From positions 1-64,000 of the forward strand of contig JAHBNG010000069.1 in the NCBI GenBank assembly GCA_019217005.1: 64,000 nt of DNA. Direction: 5' to 3'. The first letter of the stretch is position 1. Each line of letters begins with the position of its first letter. The position numbers and the translations under genes are program-made. The DNA comes from Chloroflexi bacterium TSY (lineage in GTDB: Bacteria; Chloroflexota; Anaerolineae; Caldilineales; Caldilineaceae). Positions 10,401 to 19,438 of the stretch are shown in pieces. The notes below the pieces were generated by a model, which ran no database searches, had not been told where the DNA came from, and saw only the letters and a program-made list of their open reading frames with translations.

Positions 10401-11248
10401 AAACAGCCGAGCACCTCGATATCTTTGACATCGCGCGCAAATTGACCACGTTCTTGGGCTGATCCACTGTTCTTGTCAATGAAAAAGAGTTTGTTGCGAT
10501 CTCGTTTGTCGGGGCCGTTGTTTCCCGTACTGCCAAAAAGGTTTCCATTGCTATCAAAAGCCAGACCTTCAATATCATCGATTGTATCACCGCCGTTCTG
10601 ATCAAATATACGGCCGACAATCTGCTGGATCGAACCTGTCACCTTATCAATCCTGAGGAGAATCCCACTTCGACCATCATCATTGGTTACGCCATACATC
10701 TGGCCGGTGTCTGGTTCAACAGCAATATCATCGACATCATGTAAACCCGAGACGACTTGAATTTCTACATAATCTACTCCTGAACTATAACCATTTTCGA
10801 TCAGTTTACCAGTTGCCCAATCGATTTTGAAGAGCAGATCGGGGTCGCGGCCTGTTCGTCGATGGACTCCATACATGGTGTTGGTTCGAGCGTCGAATGC
10901 CAGACCATCGACATCGCTCATTTCGCGTTGCCCTGCTGCTCCATCTCCAGATCCAATACGACTGCTGATGCGGGTAAACTCACCAGTTGCTAAGTTGAGG
11001 CGGCCAAATTCATTCGCGTTAATCCCATAAAGCACTGTCAAATTTGGATCGGGATTGGGAATAAAAGCAATTGCTTCAACCTCATCTGTTCGTTCCGTTT
11101 CGCCAATAGAGGTGATTGCACCGTCGGCCAAACCAACTGTTAAGAGTAAGTCGTTTGGAGCTTGAGCACCAAGAGGCAATGGTAGCAGTGCTAAAGCGAA
11201 AAGTAATAGAATAGGGACCGTGCGCAATGCAAGACGCTCAGGATGCAT
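7457..11248 (-). pseudogene. DUF11/SdrD-type secreted protein with in-frame amber codon
   Basis: The open frame has 1264 codons and is interrupted only by a TAG at codon 517 (bases 9698-9700). The TAG replaces the conserved Trp of the motif LDLTETW seen in neighbouring repeats, a TGG to TAG change. The start ATG at 11248 follows AGGAGG by 7 bases, and a signal peptide ends near LGAQA. Residues 35-300 form repeated DGLAFDARTNTMYGV-like segments typical of beta-propeller or DUF6923 domains. Then come at least four DUF7507-type units (PAIDIEKATNGPGQ, VVTNIGDVPLQN). The C-terminus has two SdrD_B-like domains (DPEDGGVGGIQI, GQYQFDNLTPDDYYL). The part after TAG has no signal peptide of its own. Termination would give a secreted 516-residue protein. 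Confidence 0.8.
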
Positions 11249-11344
11249 GACTTTTCCTCCTATGCAGAAATGTGAAGTATTGTCGCTCCTAATACTACAA
11301 CGAGACCTCGAAAGCGTCTTTGCGTGGTTTCTTGCTCACAAAGT

Positions 11345-11499
11345 GGGGTGGTTCATTTTAGGCGGACAATTAGGTTTACATTTTTGCAAAGAGAAAAGAT
11401 GTTTATATTTTCTAATTTGAGCCATGCTCAGGCAGAAAATGACCTCATATAGATTTTTGTCTATGTATCAAAAGTGTAAACCTAATTCTGAACCACCCC
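11345..11499. mobile_element. MITE, type B copy 1
   Basis: This 155-bp element has ends GGGGTGGTTCATTTTAGG and TTCTGAACCACCCC, and the TSD CACAAAGT at 11337-11344 and 11500-11507. The inner sequence contains GAGCCATGCTCAGGCAG, which defines type B. It lies about 95 bases upstream of the DUF11 gene start, so it could alter that promoter. Confidence 0.92.
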
Positions 11500-11507
11500 C
11501 ACAAAGT

Positions 11508-12004
11508 GGCCATCTATGGGCACTGAAGGGAGAGATCTTCTGGGTGTGACCAAAGAGGATTTCTCCTCGGAAAGTTTCTGAGAAGACTCAGTGTTTGTTC
11601 TGAGCCCCCGAAGGAACAGCTTCAAAATGCCAATGGTTCGTTGTAGTACCAAGCAACCGCCCTAACGAAATAATGTGTGAATAAATGTTTCAGACGATTG
11701 CTAAATGTCTAGTGATGAAAATTTATAATGATTGAAGCAAGATTCTCTCATTTTCCGAATGTGTATTGTTGTCACATCGGCTGCAGATGAATCGGCAAGA
11801 TTGAAATTGGGTTATTGAACGAACGCTGTTTGAAATGACAAATATGGCATAAATGTAGGCAGGATGTAAAATTGCCATTTTTGAGTCACATTCAGTTTAA
11901 ATGGATGGATTTTGTCGGGCTTAAGCTCAATAAATTCGTAACGATACCCATAGTATATATGAGGAACGTCGATATTTCGTAGATTGATCGTCGATAAAAC
12001 GTCG
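11508..12004. other. Gene-free stretch between two MITEs
   Basis: No gene is recognised. On the minus strand an open stretch from the MITE edge to about 11812 reads as a plausible but unrecognised protein tail (YYGYRYEFIELKPDKI). Its upstream part beyond the MITE stops within a few codons, so at best it is a remnant. The rest is AT-rich with short imperfect palindromes around 11545-11600. Confidence 0.4.
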
Positions 12005-12012
12005 ATAAATTG

Positions 12013-12166
12013 GGGTGGTTCAGAATTAGGTTTACACTTTTGATACATAGATAAAAATCTATATGAGGTCATTTTCTGCCTGAGCATGGCTCAAAGTAGA
12101 AAATATAAACATCTTTTCTCTTTGCAAAAATGTAAACCTAATTGTCCGCCTAAAATGAACCACCCC
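12013..12166. mobile_element. MITE, type B copy 2 (inverted)
   Basis: This 154-bp element lies in the opposite orientation to the copy at 11345, with TSD GATAAATT at 12005-12012 and 12167-12174. The two B copies lie 510 bp apart, head to head, in the gene-poor tract. Confidence 0.92.
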
Positions 12167-12174
12167 GATAAATT

Positions 12175-13176
12175 CTGCGTATATCGGAGGAGAATCGTTA
12201 GACTAAGCTTGAATGTTCTCCATATTGATGTCTAAATCTCACAAAAGTGAGGGTGCTTTTTGAATGTAAACAAAACCAAATGATCTTCAGGATCCCTCCC
12301 CACTAAACCAAATGATAGGGGGGTAACAAAGGACTGATTATCTACTATCAGCCTATCTTTTCTATATCGTAGGGAAATCGATGGCGAACCCGATCCAGAT
12401 GTGTCTGTGAATAGCACTGTAGCAGTCAAGCGCTACGAACGCGCTCGCAAACCGCTACGAATATGTTACGAATAGTCTTTATCTTTCAGATTATACTAAA
12501 TACTGCGTAAATTAAGTTTTCAGATGTTTTGTCTGACTGAGAAATGCAAGAAACTTAGTTGACGCTGTACTAAAGTGAAATCAGATAGAAAGCAGTAGTT
12601 TTTACTGATGTAAAAGTAGCGTTTTCAACCTCCATTCGATTGTAGTAGTTTACGCTTCTGTTTCGGACTAGTGGGACGAGGCAAAACGCCAAAGAACTGA
12701 CTCGCCTCCACATGGGTGCTACCTTCAAATTCAGCTTGTCCTGAACCCGCCTCCTGCTGCCTGCTGAGATTTGCGGGCTGTTTGAAGCTGTTGACTGCAG
12801 TATAGCGGGCTGGCGTGATCACTTTGTGATCGGTTTGTGACCACTTTGTGACTAGGAAAGGAGCTGCAAGGATCGCTGATCGTTGTTCTCAAACCAGGTA
12901 GCAATTTTTTGACCATTTGGGGCATTTGGAATCGTGAGCTAAATTTGTCCAAGACTAGGTTCTGTTGATATTGTAGGGGGCGCTCTCAATGCGTTGGTCG
13001 TTCTGCACGATCATGTCTTTGAGGAGAGCTGCCAAATGTCAACGATTCCTAAGTAAGCGTGCAAAAACAAGTTGTAGGTTTGTAGAACAGGCACCCTTGC
13101 CTGTTACGGCGCAGACAGAGAGACGGCATTACAAATAAATCTTGCTGCGATTCGCCAACTTATTTTTGAACGATTA
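12175..13176. other. About 1 kb with no recognisable gene
   Basis: Frames are short on both strands and none has a credible ribosome binding site plus protein-like composition. Minor features are a direct repeat around TCACTTTGTGA at 12820-12855 and a CGCTACGAA repeat at 12431-12470. I see no RNA gene or terminator I can support. Confidence 0.4.
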
Positions 13177-13887
13177 CTAAATGAATTGGGCTGGCACAAG
13201 GAGCGTAGAAGGAGAATCGCTTGTGGGGAGTGTCTCTGTATCCACCGAGATTTCTTCTGTTTGTTCTTCATTGAAGGGGTGGCGATGCGTATGCCCTATA
13301 TCTGCGTGCGTTGTTTGTGTTTGTTCTTTTTGGAGTTGTTCTGTTTGTGTTTGTTCTGCCTGCGGTTGTTCAGTTTGTACTCGCTTTATTTGTTCTAACT
13401 TCAACTCCATTTTGTGGATGAGTTTTGCGTATTTTTCGATGCGCTTTGCTTTTGATTCTCGACGGGATTTGTTGCTGGTCGCCATGTTAATATAGCTTTG
13501 GCAAATCCGAATAGCGTTCTGGAAGTCGTGGCTTCCAGCATAGAGTTTGCGCAAGCGACTATATGGAAGTGAACCGTCGAAACGATCTGCCACACTTTCT
13601 TCGTATAGTCGGATCGCTTCTGCTAAATTGCCTTGGCTTTCCAGACAATTTGCTTTTTGATTCCGATCAACCATTGCTACGTAGATCCGTTGACCGACAT
13701 CGGTAAAAGCATACATCTCTTCTGGAGACGAAAACGCCCGATTTGGATCCAACATCGAATCGCAAATTGCTTGTCTAGGGACACCCGCTTCTATTTGTTG
13801 TGCGGCCTGAGTTAGAAGCTGTCTTGTTAATTGTTCGATGCGCTGTTTTTTTGTAGAACGATTGTTGTTGAATGGCCAAAGTTTCAT
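13177..13887 (-). CDS. TPR-like hypothetical protein with Gln/Thr-rich tail
   Basis: The protein has 236 residues and no signal peptide, so it is probably cytoplasmic. Residues 75-150 look like two to three tetratricopeptide-type helix pairs (GNLAEAIRLYEESV, DFQNAIRICQSYI), which usually mediate protein contacts. Residues 150-170 are strongly charged and may be coiled coil. Residues 170-195 are a low-complexity tract of QTEQ-like tetrads, the product of a short DNA repeat. It stands alone, with gene-poor sequence on both sides, so context gives no function. Confidence 0.65.
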   Translation of the reverse strand: MKLWPFNNNRSTKKQRIEQLTRQLLTQAAQQIEAGVPRQAICDSMLDPNRAFSSPEEMYAFTDVGQRIYVAMVDRNQKANCLESQGNLAEAIRLYEESVADRFDGSLPYSRLRKLYAGSHDFQNAIRICQSYINMATSNKSRRESKAKRIEKYAKLIHKMELKLEQIKRVQTEQPQAEQTQTEQLQKEQTQTTHADIGHTHRHPFNEEQTEEISVDTETLPTSDSPSTLLVPAQFI

Positions 13888-14433
13888 AATTCTCCATCCT
13901 CAGTAGATCCAAATTTGGCGTTTTTGGCTATTTTCAGTCGAGATTGCAGGGATTTTGGAGTCATTTATTCAGATTTCGGTTACAGAAAACAACCTATTTC
14001 ATATCTGAAAATCGCCCAAATCTAACGCAAAAACTAGATATCGACCGGCAAATTTGTATTTATGTCAACTGTTTAGCCAGAATTCTCTCTCAAAACCTGA
14101 AATTTGGATCTACTGATCCTTGATAAGCAGTTGAGTTTACGATGGCCTTAATGTAAGTAGCAGCTTGGGCTACTTTATCATACTTTTTACGTGTAATCTT
14201 GACGCATCTAAAAAAAAGTATAACAATTTACTGACAGTTTTCTTAATGACGCCTTAAATATCCCTCTCTCCATTGCCAAAAAAGAACGAATTTGGACAGG
14301 CTGTAAAAATTCATGGGTCTACGCGTGTGAGTTGATCGAAACGGAACAATGTGGTGGATAGCTTGGGGCGCGTTGCCAATTACTCGCCCCGCTACCCCAC
14401 CACATCACTTGTCCAGTACAACTTTTTGTCGGA

Positions 14434-14505
14434 GTGTGTACCACAAAGTGTGTAAATGAACACTGCTCAGTCAGAGAATCGCTGCATTCACTCACTGTAG
14501 AACAC
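14434..14505. repeat. GTGTGT...AAAGTGTGTAAATG element, degenerate copy
   Basis: The left half GTGTGTACCACAAAGTGTG matches the dispersed ~75-bp inverted-repeat family found intact at 24865, 37352, 46496 and 54598. The right half is divergent, so this copy has decayed. Confidence 0.55.
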
Positions 14506-14532
14506 CTCCCCCTTTGTCGTGTCGTGACCGAT

Positions 14533-14666
14533 TAAGAGCGTGTTTTAAAAGTCATTCTGAGGAGGTTTTGGAACGAAGAATCCACCGTTCCAAGTGCAAA
14601 AAGAAGATTCTTCGCTCCGTTCCTCCACTCAGAATGACACGTTTTGGCACATTTAAACACGCTCTA
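14533..14666. repeat. Long inverted repeat with AGATTCTTCGCTCC core
   Basis: The outer arms are TTAAGAGCGTGTTT and AAACACGCTCTAA. The inner arms repeat TCATTCTGAGGAGG/TCAGAATGA and the GATTCTTCGCTCCG core that also occurs at 56284 and 63031. It ends 10 bases from the DegT stop codon and may work as its transcription stop. There is no coding potential. Confidence 0.65.
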
Positions 14667-14675
14667 AGTTGATGG

Positions 14676-15956
14676 TTATGTAAGTACCTCCAATACGCGT
14701 TCGATACCGTCCACGGTTTCTTCCATTTCCGTATTTTCCATAAAAGGATTGACGTTGATTGTGATTGAGCGGCCTAAGAGATCCAAGGATCTTGGACACA
14801 TATCGGGTGTATACTCAATTTCCCGTTTTGCCCAACGCCAGGGACCACCTTCTGCTGTCCAACTCTGTTTGTTTAATAAACCTGACCAATGAGCATAAAC
14901 GTGCTGATCTGATATGTCAGGATGATAGAGAACGCGTGCATTGATATTTTCGGCTTGCAACGCTTCGGTAACGCGTTGAGCCCTCTCTGGCGTTTCAACA
15001 AACCATGTGAGTGTAGTTGCCGTGTCGCCATCTTTGTCGGGTAGATCACGGAAGGTGATGCCTTTCCGATTGGCAATGTCTTTCAGCCCACTTTTGAGCA
15101 TGCTCTTTTGCATTCGCAGTTGATCAAGCAGACCATCCAACCGTGTTAATTGGACAAGCGCCACGGCTGCTGACAATTCCGACATTCGAAAATTGATGCC
15201 CCAAATTGTCTCTTCAGGGGCAAGGTTGACTCGTTCTGCACCGGGTACATCGTGAAACATGACTGCGCGTTTCCAAATTGTTTCATCGTTGCTAATGAGC
15301 ATTCCACCTTCGCCAGACGTAATAATCTTGCTCAGCTGAAGACTAAAGCAACCGACATCGCCTATTGAGCCCAACCGCCTTTCGCTATAACTTCCTCCAA
15401 TCGCCTGTGCACAATCTTCGACAAATGCAAGATTGTGTTTTGTCGCCAACGCGCGCAATTCCTTCATGTGCCCTGGAACACCACGCATATGGACGACGAT
15501 AATGGCTTTGGTATAGGGTGTGATCTTGTCTTCAACATCTCGCGGATCAAGGGTCAAAGACTCATCAACCTCGGCCACTACCGGGATACCACCTAGCAGC
15601 ATGACAGCCGTTGCCGTTGCCATCCATGTAAAGGCAGGCACAATCACTTCGTCCCCTGGACCAATCCCGACGCCTTGCAACCCACAGATCAGAGCTGCCG
15701 TTCCTGAATTCACGGCGAGTGTATGATTCACATTCATGTGCGTGGCAAACCGATTCTCCAATTGGTCGGCCTGTGATGGCTCCTCATCTGGTCCATGATA
15801 GCGGTAGAGTTGACGGCTCCGCAGCACTTGTAAGACCTCCGCCTCTTCTTCCTCATCAATCAACATACTGCCAGGAAAGATCGGTCCGCTCGGTGCAGAA
15901 ACCGCTGGAATTCCACCATCGATTGCTAATTTGGGGGACATATTATCAAGAATCAT
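14676..15956 (-). CDS. DegT/DnrJ/EryC1/StrS family PLP aminotransferase
   Basis: The 426-residue length is normal for the family. These enzymes transfer an amino group from glutamine or glutamate to a keto-sugar or keto-cyclitol using PLP. Visible landmarks are NSGTAALICGLQG near 80, DEVIVPAFTW near 105, VEDCAQAIGG near 182 and SLQLSKIITSGEGG near 210. In the last of these the Lys is the Schiff-base residue. The early segment PVSAPSGPIFPG-like leader and the RYHG motif recall the AHBA-synthase/inosose aminotransferase branch. No sugar nucleotide genes adjoin it, so the substrate is not fixed. It is separated from the Kir gene by 47 bases, same strand. Confidence 0.88.
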   Translation of the reverse strand: MILDNMSPKLAIDGGIPAVSAPSGPIFPGSMLIDEEEEAEVLQVLRSRQLYRYHGPDEEPSQADQLENRFATHMNVNHTLAVNSGTAALICGLQGVGIGPGDEVIVPAFTWMATATAVMLLGGIPVVAEVDESLTLDPRDVEDKITPYTKAIIVVHMRGVPGHMKELRALATKHNLAFVEDCAQAIGGSYSERRLGSIGDVGCFSLQLSKIITSGEGGMLISNDETIWKRAVMFHDVPGAERVNLAPEETIWGINFRMSELSAAVALVQLTRLDGLLDQLRMQKSMLKSGLKDIANRKGITFRDLPDKDGDTATTLTWFVETPERAQRVTEALQAENINARVLYHPDISDQHVYAHWSGLLNKQSWTAEGGPWRWAKREIEYTPDMCPRSLDLLGRSITINVNPFMENTEMEETVDGIERVLEVLT

Positions 15957-16003
15957 TTGGTTGCCTTTCTTTAGAAATTGGAATTCAATATCAGTCTTCG
16001 CCC

Positions 16004-16942
16004 TTAATCGTATCCTTCAACCTCACTCAGATTTTCATGGTGAATAACTAACATCCCGTTCTCTTTGTGCTCAATCATATCGACGAAGTGAGCATTGAAT
16101 TCAATGTCTGCGGGTCGGTAAAAATGCCGTGCTTGCACAGTTTGAAGAAACGTTGCGTCTAGCCCTTCAAACGAGCTGACGATCAAATTCATGTGATCAT
16201 GGATCGTGTCCGGCGTGATATTGCATAATGGACTCGTCTCATCGAGCGGGTGGATGACTTGCCATGAGATGGCAAAGAGCGGCGAATCTGCTCGTTCAAG
16301 TTTGAGTGGGTAAAAACGACGCATTGTCTTACCTTCAGCAGTCACTTCATCAACTAGAACACTGACGCTGATGCGGGCGTTGATGATCTGATTGCGCCGT
16401 TCATTGGCAATACGAAATTGCAAAGTGGGAATACCATTGTAACTATTGACAATCATTTTTTGACTATAGGCAATTCTGGCAGACGGGCGCGAAAATTTCG
16501 CAAAGATTATACCTGTCACCATTGCTACACAGATCAAACCGAGAAAAGATTCAATTGTGACAAGAGTATGCGTATAGAGCGAAGCCGGACTCATTGCACC
16601 ATATCCAATGGTCGAAAATGTTTGCACACTAAAAAAAAGAGCATCTCCCAGTGCGCCTGGTTCTGCGCCTGTGATGCCGTCTGTATCTAGCCAGAAAAGC
16701 AGCGCAAAGAGAATATTGATAACGATATAAGAGACAAAAGCAATGACAAGCAGTTGTGACCAACTTGCCGCGAGTAAATAGTAGTAAATGTCCGAAAAGA
16801 GTCGCGGCGGGACCCCAGTTATTTCAAATCGTAAATTGTCATCATTGATATTTTGATAACGTGTCTTGCTTGTGGACCCATTGTTTACTGTAGTGTTCTT
16901 GCTCTTATTTGGACTATTCGTTTGTGTATCAGTGTCACTCAC
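16004..16942 (-). CDS. Inward rectifier K+ channel (KirBac type)
   Basis: The protein has 312 residues. After a polar N-terminus and an amphipathic slide helix (SDIYYYLLAASW near 50), two membrane helices flank a pore loop carrying the K+ selectivity filter TIGYG near residue 112. From residue 150 the IRK cytoplasmic beta domain follows (PTLQFRIANERRNQ, then MRRFYPLKLER and DATFLQTVQARHFY), as in KirBac1.1/3.1. It should form a tetrameric potassium channel in the inner membrane, gated by ligands such as lipids or pH. It may be transcribed with degT, though the functions look unrelated. Confidence 0.92.
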   Translation of the reverse strand: MSDTDTQTNSPNKSKNTTVNNGSTSKTRYQNINDDNLRFEITGVPPRLFSDIYYYLLAASWSQLLVIAFVSYIVINILFALLFWLDTDGITGAEPGALGDALFFSVQTFSTIGYGAMSPASLYTHTLVTIESFLGLICVAMVTGIIFAKFSRPSARIAYSQKMIVNSYNGIPTLQFRIANERRNQIINARISVSVLVDEVTAEGKTMRRFYPLKLERADSPLFAISWQVIHPLDETSPLCNITPDTIHDHMNLIVSSFEGLDATFLQTVQARHFYRPADIEFNAHFVDMIEHKENGMLVIHHENLSEVEGYD

Positions 16943-17199
16943 GCTCGTTCCTCTACCCTACCGTTGTGATGAATGTATGATTTGCTGACGAAGATTCAGA
17001 CAGATTCCTATGATACCATAAGATCGTGATGAATCTGCACTCATCCGTTGACAAAGGAAACGTTTCACTGTAGAGGCGTGTTTTCAAGGCTGCAATCGCG
17101 TCAAGCCCATCATTCTCTGCTTCGTTACAGCCGCTTAGCGACCGCCATGGTCTCGGCAAGACTTGCTGCGATGAAGTCAATCTCAAAGACAATACAAAA

Positions 17200-17229
17200 T
17201 TGACGATTCAGGCAGAGATGGTATACAAT
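17200..17229 (+). promoter_or_regulatory. Probable sigma-70 promoter for rpsN-rpmJ
   Basis: TTGACG at 17200-17205 is followed by TACAAT at 17224-17229, an 18-base spacing (alternatively TATACA with 16). The start codon is 53 bases further. I looked for a Zur-type operator, expected for zinc-independent ribosomal paralogues, and found no convincing palindrome. Confidence 0.45.
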
Positions 17230-17281
17230 AATAAGGATATAGTCCGTAATAATATATGAGTGAGAAGGAACCGATTTTTTT

Positions 17282-17551
17282 ATGGCAAAGAAGAGTCAGA
17301 TTGCTCGTCAGAGAAAGCGCGAGCGCATGGTTGAAAAGTACGCTGAGCAGCGTCGGCAATTATTGGAATCTGGTGATCGCTTGGCGTTGTCTAGATTACC
17401 GCGCAATGCGAACCCAACGCGATTAAAGAATCGCTGTCGTCTGACAGGCCGTTCACGTTCCTATATACGACGTTTTGGCCTATCACGTATTGCGTTTCGC
17501 GAAGAAGCACTCCGCGGTAACATTCCGGGCGTTGTCAAGTCCAGTTGGTAA
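17282..17551 (+). CDS. rpsN: 30S ribosomal protein S14, zinc-independent type
   Basis: At 89 residues this is the length of the alternative (C-minus) S14. It begins [16 protein letters not shown] and contains [23 protein letters not shown], the conserved rRNA-binding core. The paired CxxC zinc ligands of the C-plus form are absent. It lies outside any ribosomal operon and is followed 91 bases later by an L36 of the matching zinc-free type. Such pairs typically replace zinc-binding ribosomal proteins during zinc limitation. That regulation is inference from family knowledge here. AAGGA lies 12 bases before ATG. Confidence 0.93.
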   Translation: MAKKSQIARQRKRERMVEKYAEQRRQLLESGDRLALSRLPRNANPTRLKNRCRLTGRSRSYIRRFGLSRIAFREEALRGNIPGVVKSSW

Positions 17552-17642
17552 GTACATTGACTCATCGATGTCATTCTCGAATGAAACGAAGAATCTCTTG
17601 ATGGGTGATTGAATTTCGAATGCATAGCAGATGAGGGCAGAG

Positions 17643-17768
17643 ATGAAAGTAAGTGCATCGCTCAAAACGCTAAAAAAACGACATCCCGATTGCAAAGTCG
17701 TGCGACGCAAAGGGAGAGTTTACGTGATTTGCAAGAGCAACCCACGATATAAAGCACGTCAAAAATAA
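17643..17768 (+). CDS. rpmJ: 50S ribosomal protein L36, type B
   Basis: This 41-residue protein, [20 protein letters not shown]..., has the YkgO/RpmJ2 pattern: [20 protein letters not shown]. It lacks the full C-x2-C-x12-C-x4-H zinc ribbon of the standard L36. It lies downstream of and on the same strand as rpsN. The pair probably forms a unit of zinc-sparing ribosomal proteins. Confidence 0.92.
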   Translation: MKVSASLKTLKKRHPDCKVVRRKGRVYVICKSNPRYKARQK

Positions 17769-17886
17769 GCGACGACTTTCAATATCAGTGGAATATTGTT
17801 AGGATTACATATATTGCGATCAGCGCTCGTATTAGATAAACGGGCGTTTTTTGCGTTCAACAACAAAGAAACCGTGCTTGAGGATC

Positions 17887-17932
17887 TATCCGAACAGTGG
17901 TTGTGAGCCCGATCATCTTCTTGTCGGATAAG
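17887..17932. repeat. TATCCGAAAAGT element, short copy
   Basis: TATCCGAACAGTGGTTGTG at one end and TCGGATA at the other match the family, but the middle is about 25 bases shorter. It lies between rpmJ and the sulfatase stop codon, where the two genes converge. Confidence 0.6.
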
Positions 17933-17942
17933 CACCAAGCCC

Positions 17943-19325
17943 TCAAACCCAGTCATTGTGTTTGGCTCCCCATGTTTTTCGCAGCTGCTCCATTTCTGCA
18001 ACAATTTCCTTGTAGTCGTAACTCGATGCCAGGTTTTGCATCTCCAATGGATCATGTTCAAGATCGTATAGCTCAGGTTCATCCTCTGGATCGTATATAT
18101 CTTTGTATCGACGTGTAATCACTGCGCGTCGAATATCGCCGATGGTGGGATTGCCAGAATATTGACAAAAGAGCGCTTTGTCTGTGGGCGGTGTACCTGA
18201 TCGAATTGATGGCCAGAGTGAATCTCCATCCAGATCATCGGGTAGCTCAATGTCTGCACACTCCAGAAGCGTTGGCATAATGTCCAAGTGCGAGACAGGA
18301 TGATCAAAGACTTGGTGGTTGACCCCAGGAACACGTATCAGGAACGGCACCCGGATCGCCTGTTCGTACATTTCCATCTTCTGATACATATTATGTTGCC
18401 CCAAGTGATCGCCGTGGTCGGAGGCAAAGAGAACTATTGTCGTATCTGCCTGCCCAATGCTATCTAACGTAGCCAAAATTTCCCCAATTCCTGCATCGAC
18501 CAAATTGACCAGCCCCAAATGAGCGGCCCAAACTGTGCGCCATTCCTCTAGCGAAAGACCCTCTGCGAGCTGAGCGGCAATTCCGCGACGTCTGTTTGCC
18601 GGTTCACCCTTGCTCGCCTGCCCCACATTGCGTGGTAATTCCACCCGTGTTGGGTCAAATAAGGATGCATAAGGTTCGGGCACCCGTAGCGGTGGATGAG
18701 GTGCCCATAAATAGAGGAAGAGTGCAAATGGTCTATCTTGTGTTCGATTCAGAAATTCTATCGCTTGTTGACAGAAGTAACTGTCCTTGAAATGTTCAGC
18801 AGAGTGTGGCCAAGTCGACACATACGTATTCGAGTAGTGCATTGAGACTTGTTGACCATTCTGATTCTCGAAGACTTCGCGTTTAAAAGCCGCCACTCCT
18901 TCCGCCGGGGTATCGTCAATCCCTTGATTTGACAAATAGTCCGCGTAACGAACATTATCAACCCATTGAACAAAGGGAACGCGCTCCCGAATCCCTGGAT
19001 TGACTCGGATATGATCGATACCAATGTGAGCAACGTGATATCCCGCTTCAGCGAGATATTGATGGATGGGTTTATGATCTCCTGCACGTTGGCCCCGCCA
19101 ATCATTAAAAACCACACCATTGTGTGTGGGATATTTTCCAGTTGCGAGCGCCGTACGCGCCGGTACGCAAAGCGGACAGGTATTGTAGGCACGCGTGAAG
19201 ACGGTGCTCTGCTCGGCCAATCGATTGAGATTTGGCGTCACCTCCACACCTGCCTGAATCATGCCTAGACTATCGGCGCGTTGATGATCCGTCATCATGA
19301 AGAGAATGTTGGGTTTGTCGTTCAT
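17943..19325 (-). CDS. Sulfatase (type I, formylglycine-dependent)
   Basis: The protein has 460 residues. NILFMMTDHQR at the N-terminus supplies the metal-binding Asp. CVPARTALATG at residues 53-63 is the C-x-P-x-R sulfatase signature, whose Cys53 should be converted to formylglycine. FASDHGDHLGQHN near 300 carries the second group of metal ligands and HDPLEMQNL near 435 is the usual C-terminal motif. Family members hydrolyse sulfate esters, often on sulfated polysaccharides, which fits a sugar-scavenging lifestyle. There is no signal peptide, so a cytoplasmic substrate such as a small imported sulfated sugar is likely. The separate anaerobic or FGE activator is not in the window. Confidence 0.92.
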   Translation of the reverse strand: MNDKPNILFMMTDHQRADSLGMIQAGVEVTPNLNRLAEQSTVFTRAYNTCPLCVPARTALATGKYPTHNGVVFNDWRGQRAGDHKPIHQYLAEAGYHVAHIGIDHIRVNPGIRERVPFVQWVDNVRYADYLSNQGIDDTPAEGVAAFKREVFENQNGQQVSMHYSNTYVSTWPHSAEHFKDSYFCQQAIEFLNRTQDRPFALFLYLWAPHPPLRVPEPYASLFDPTRVELPRNVGQASKGEPANRRRGIAAQLAEGLSLEEWRTVWAAHLGLVNLVDAGIGEILATLDSIGQADTTIVLFASDHGDHLGQHNMYQKMEMYEQAIRVPFLIRVPGVNHQVFDHPVSHLDIMPTLLECADIELPDDLDGDSLWPSIRSGTPPTDKALFCQYSGNPTIGDIRRAVITRRYKDIYDPEDEPELYDLEHDPLEMQNLASSYDYKEIVAEMEQLRKTWGAKHNDWV

Positions 19326-19438
19326 GGTCAGCGAGTAAAACGTATTGTTGGAGATGGACTACGGATAATCGGTTTTGCGTGACATGGTGGTATATCCCCC
19401 GGACGTGTAGCCCTGACCCCAGGACCCAATACCGGTCT

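Larger units (their letters stand above)
13888..14675. other. Intergenic region rich in palindromes
   Basis: No gene is seen in these 788 bases. The first 400 bases are AT-rich and could hold the promoter of the TPR gene. The remainder is a series of inverted repeats: a hairpin at 14349-14404 with TGTGGTGG and CCACCACA arms, then members of two dispersed families, listed separately. Confidence 0.5.

Noticed and set aside
11812..12087. 91-residue minus-strand frame across MITE edge
   Set aside because: Its first 25 codons are MITE sequence and there is no ribosome binding site; the remaining part is only a possible remnant.
13181..13495. Long plus-strand frames opposite the TPR-like gene
   Set aside because: They are Cys/Val-rich mirror frames of the Gln/Thr repeat tract; the minus-strand frame has the ribosome binding site and normal composition.
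17200..17281. Zur operator upstream of rpsN
   Set aside because: No palindrome resembling known Zur sites; only AT-rich near-repeats such as AATAATA were found.
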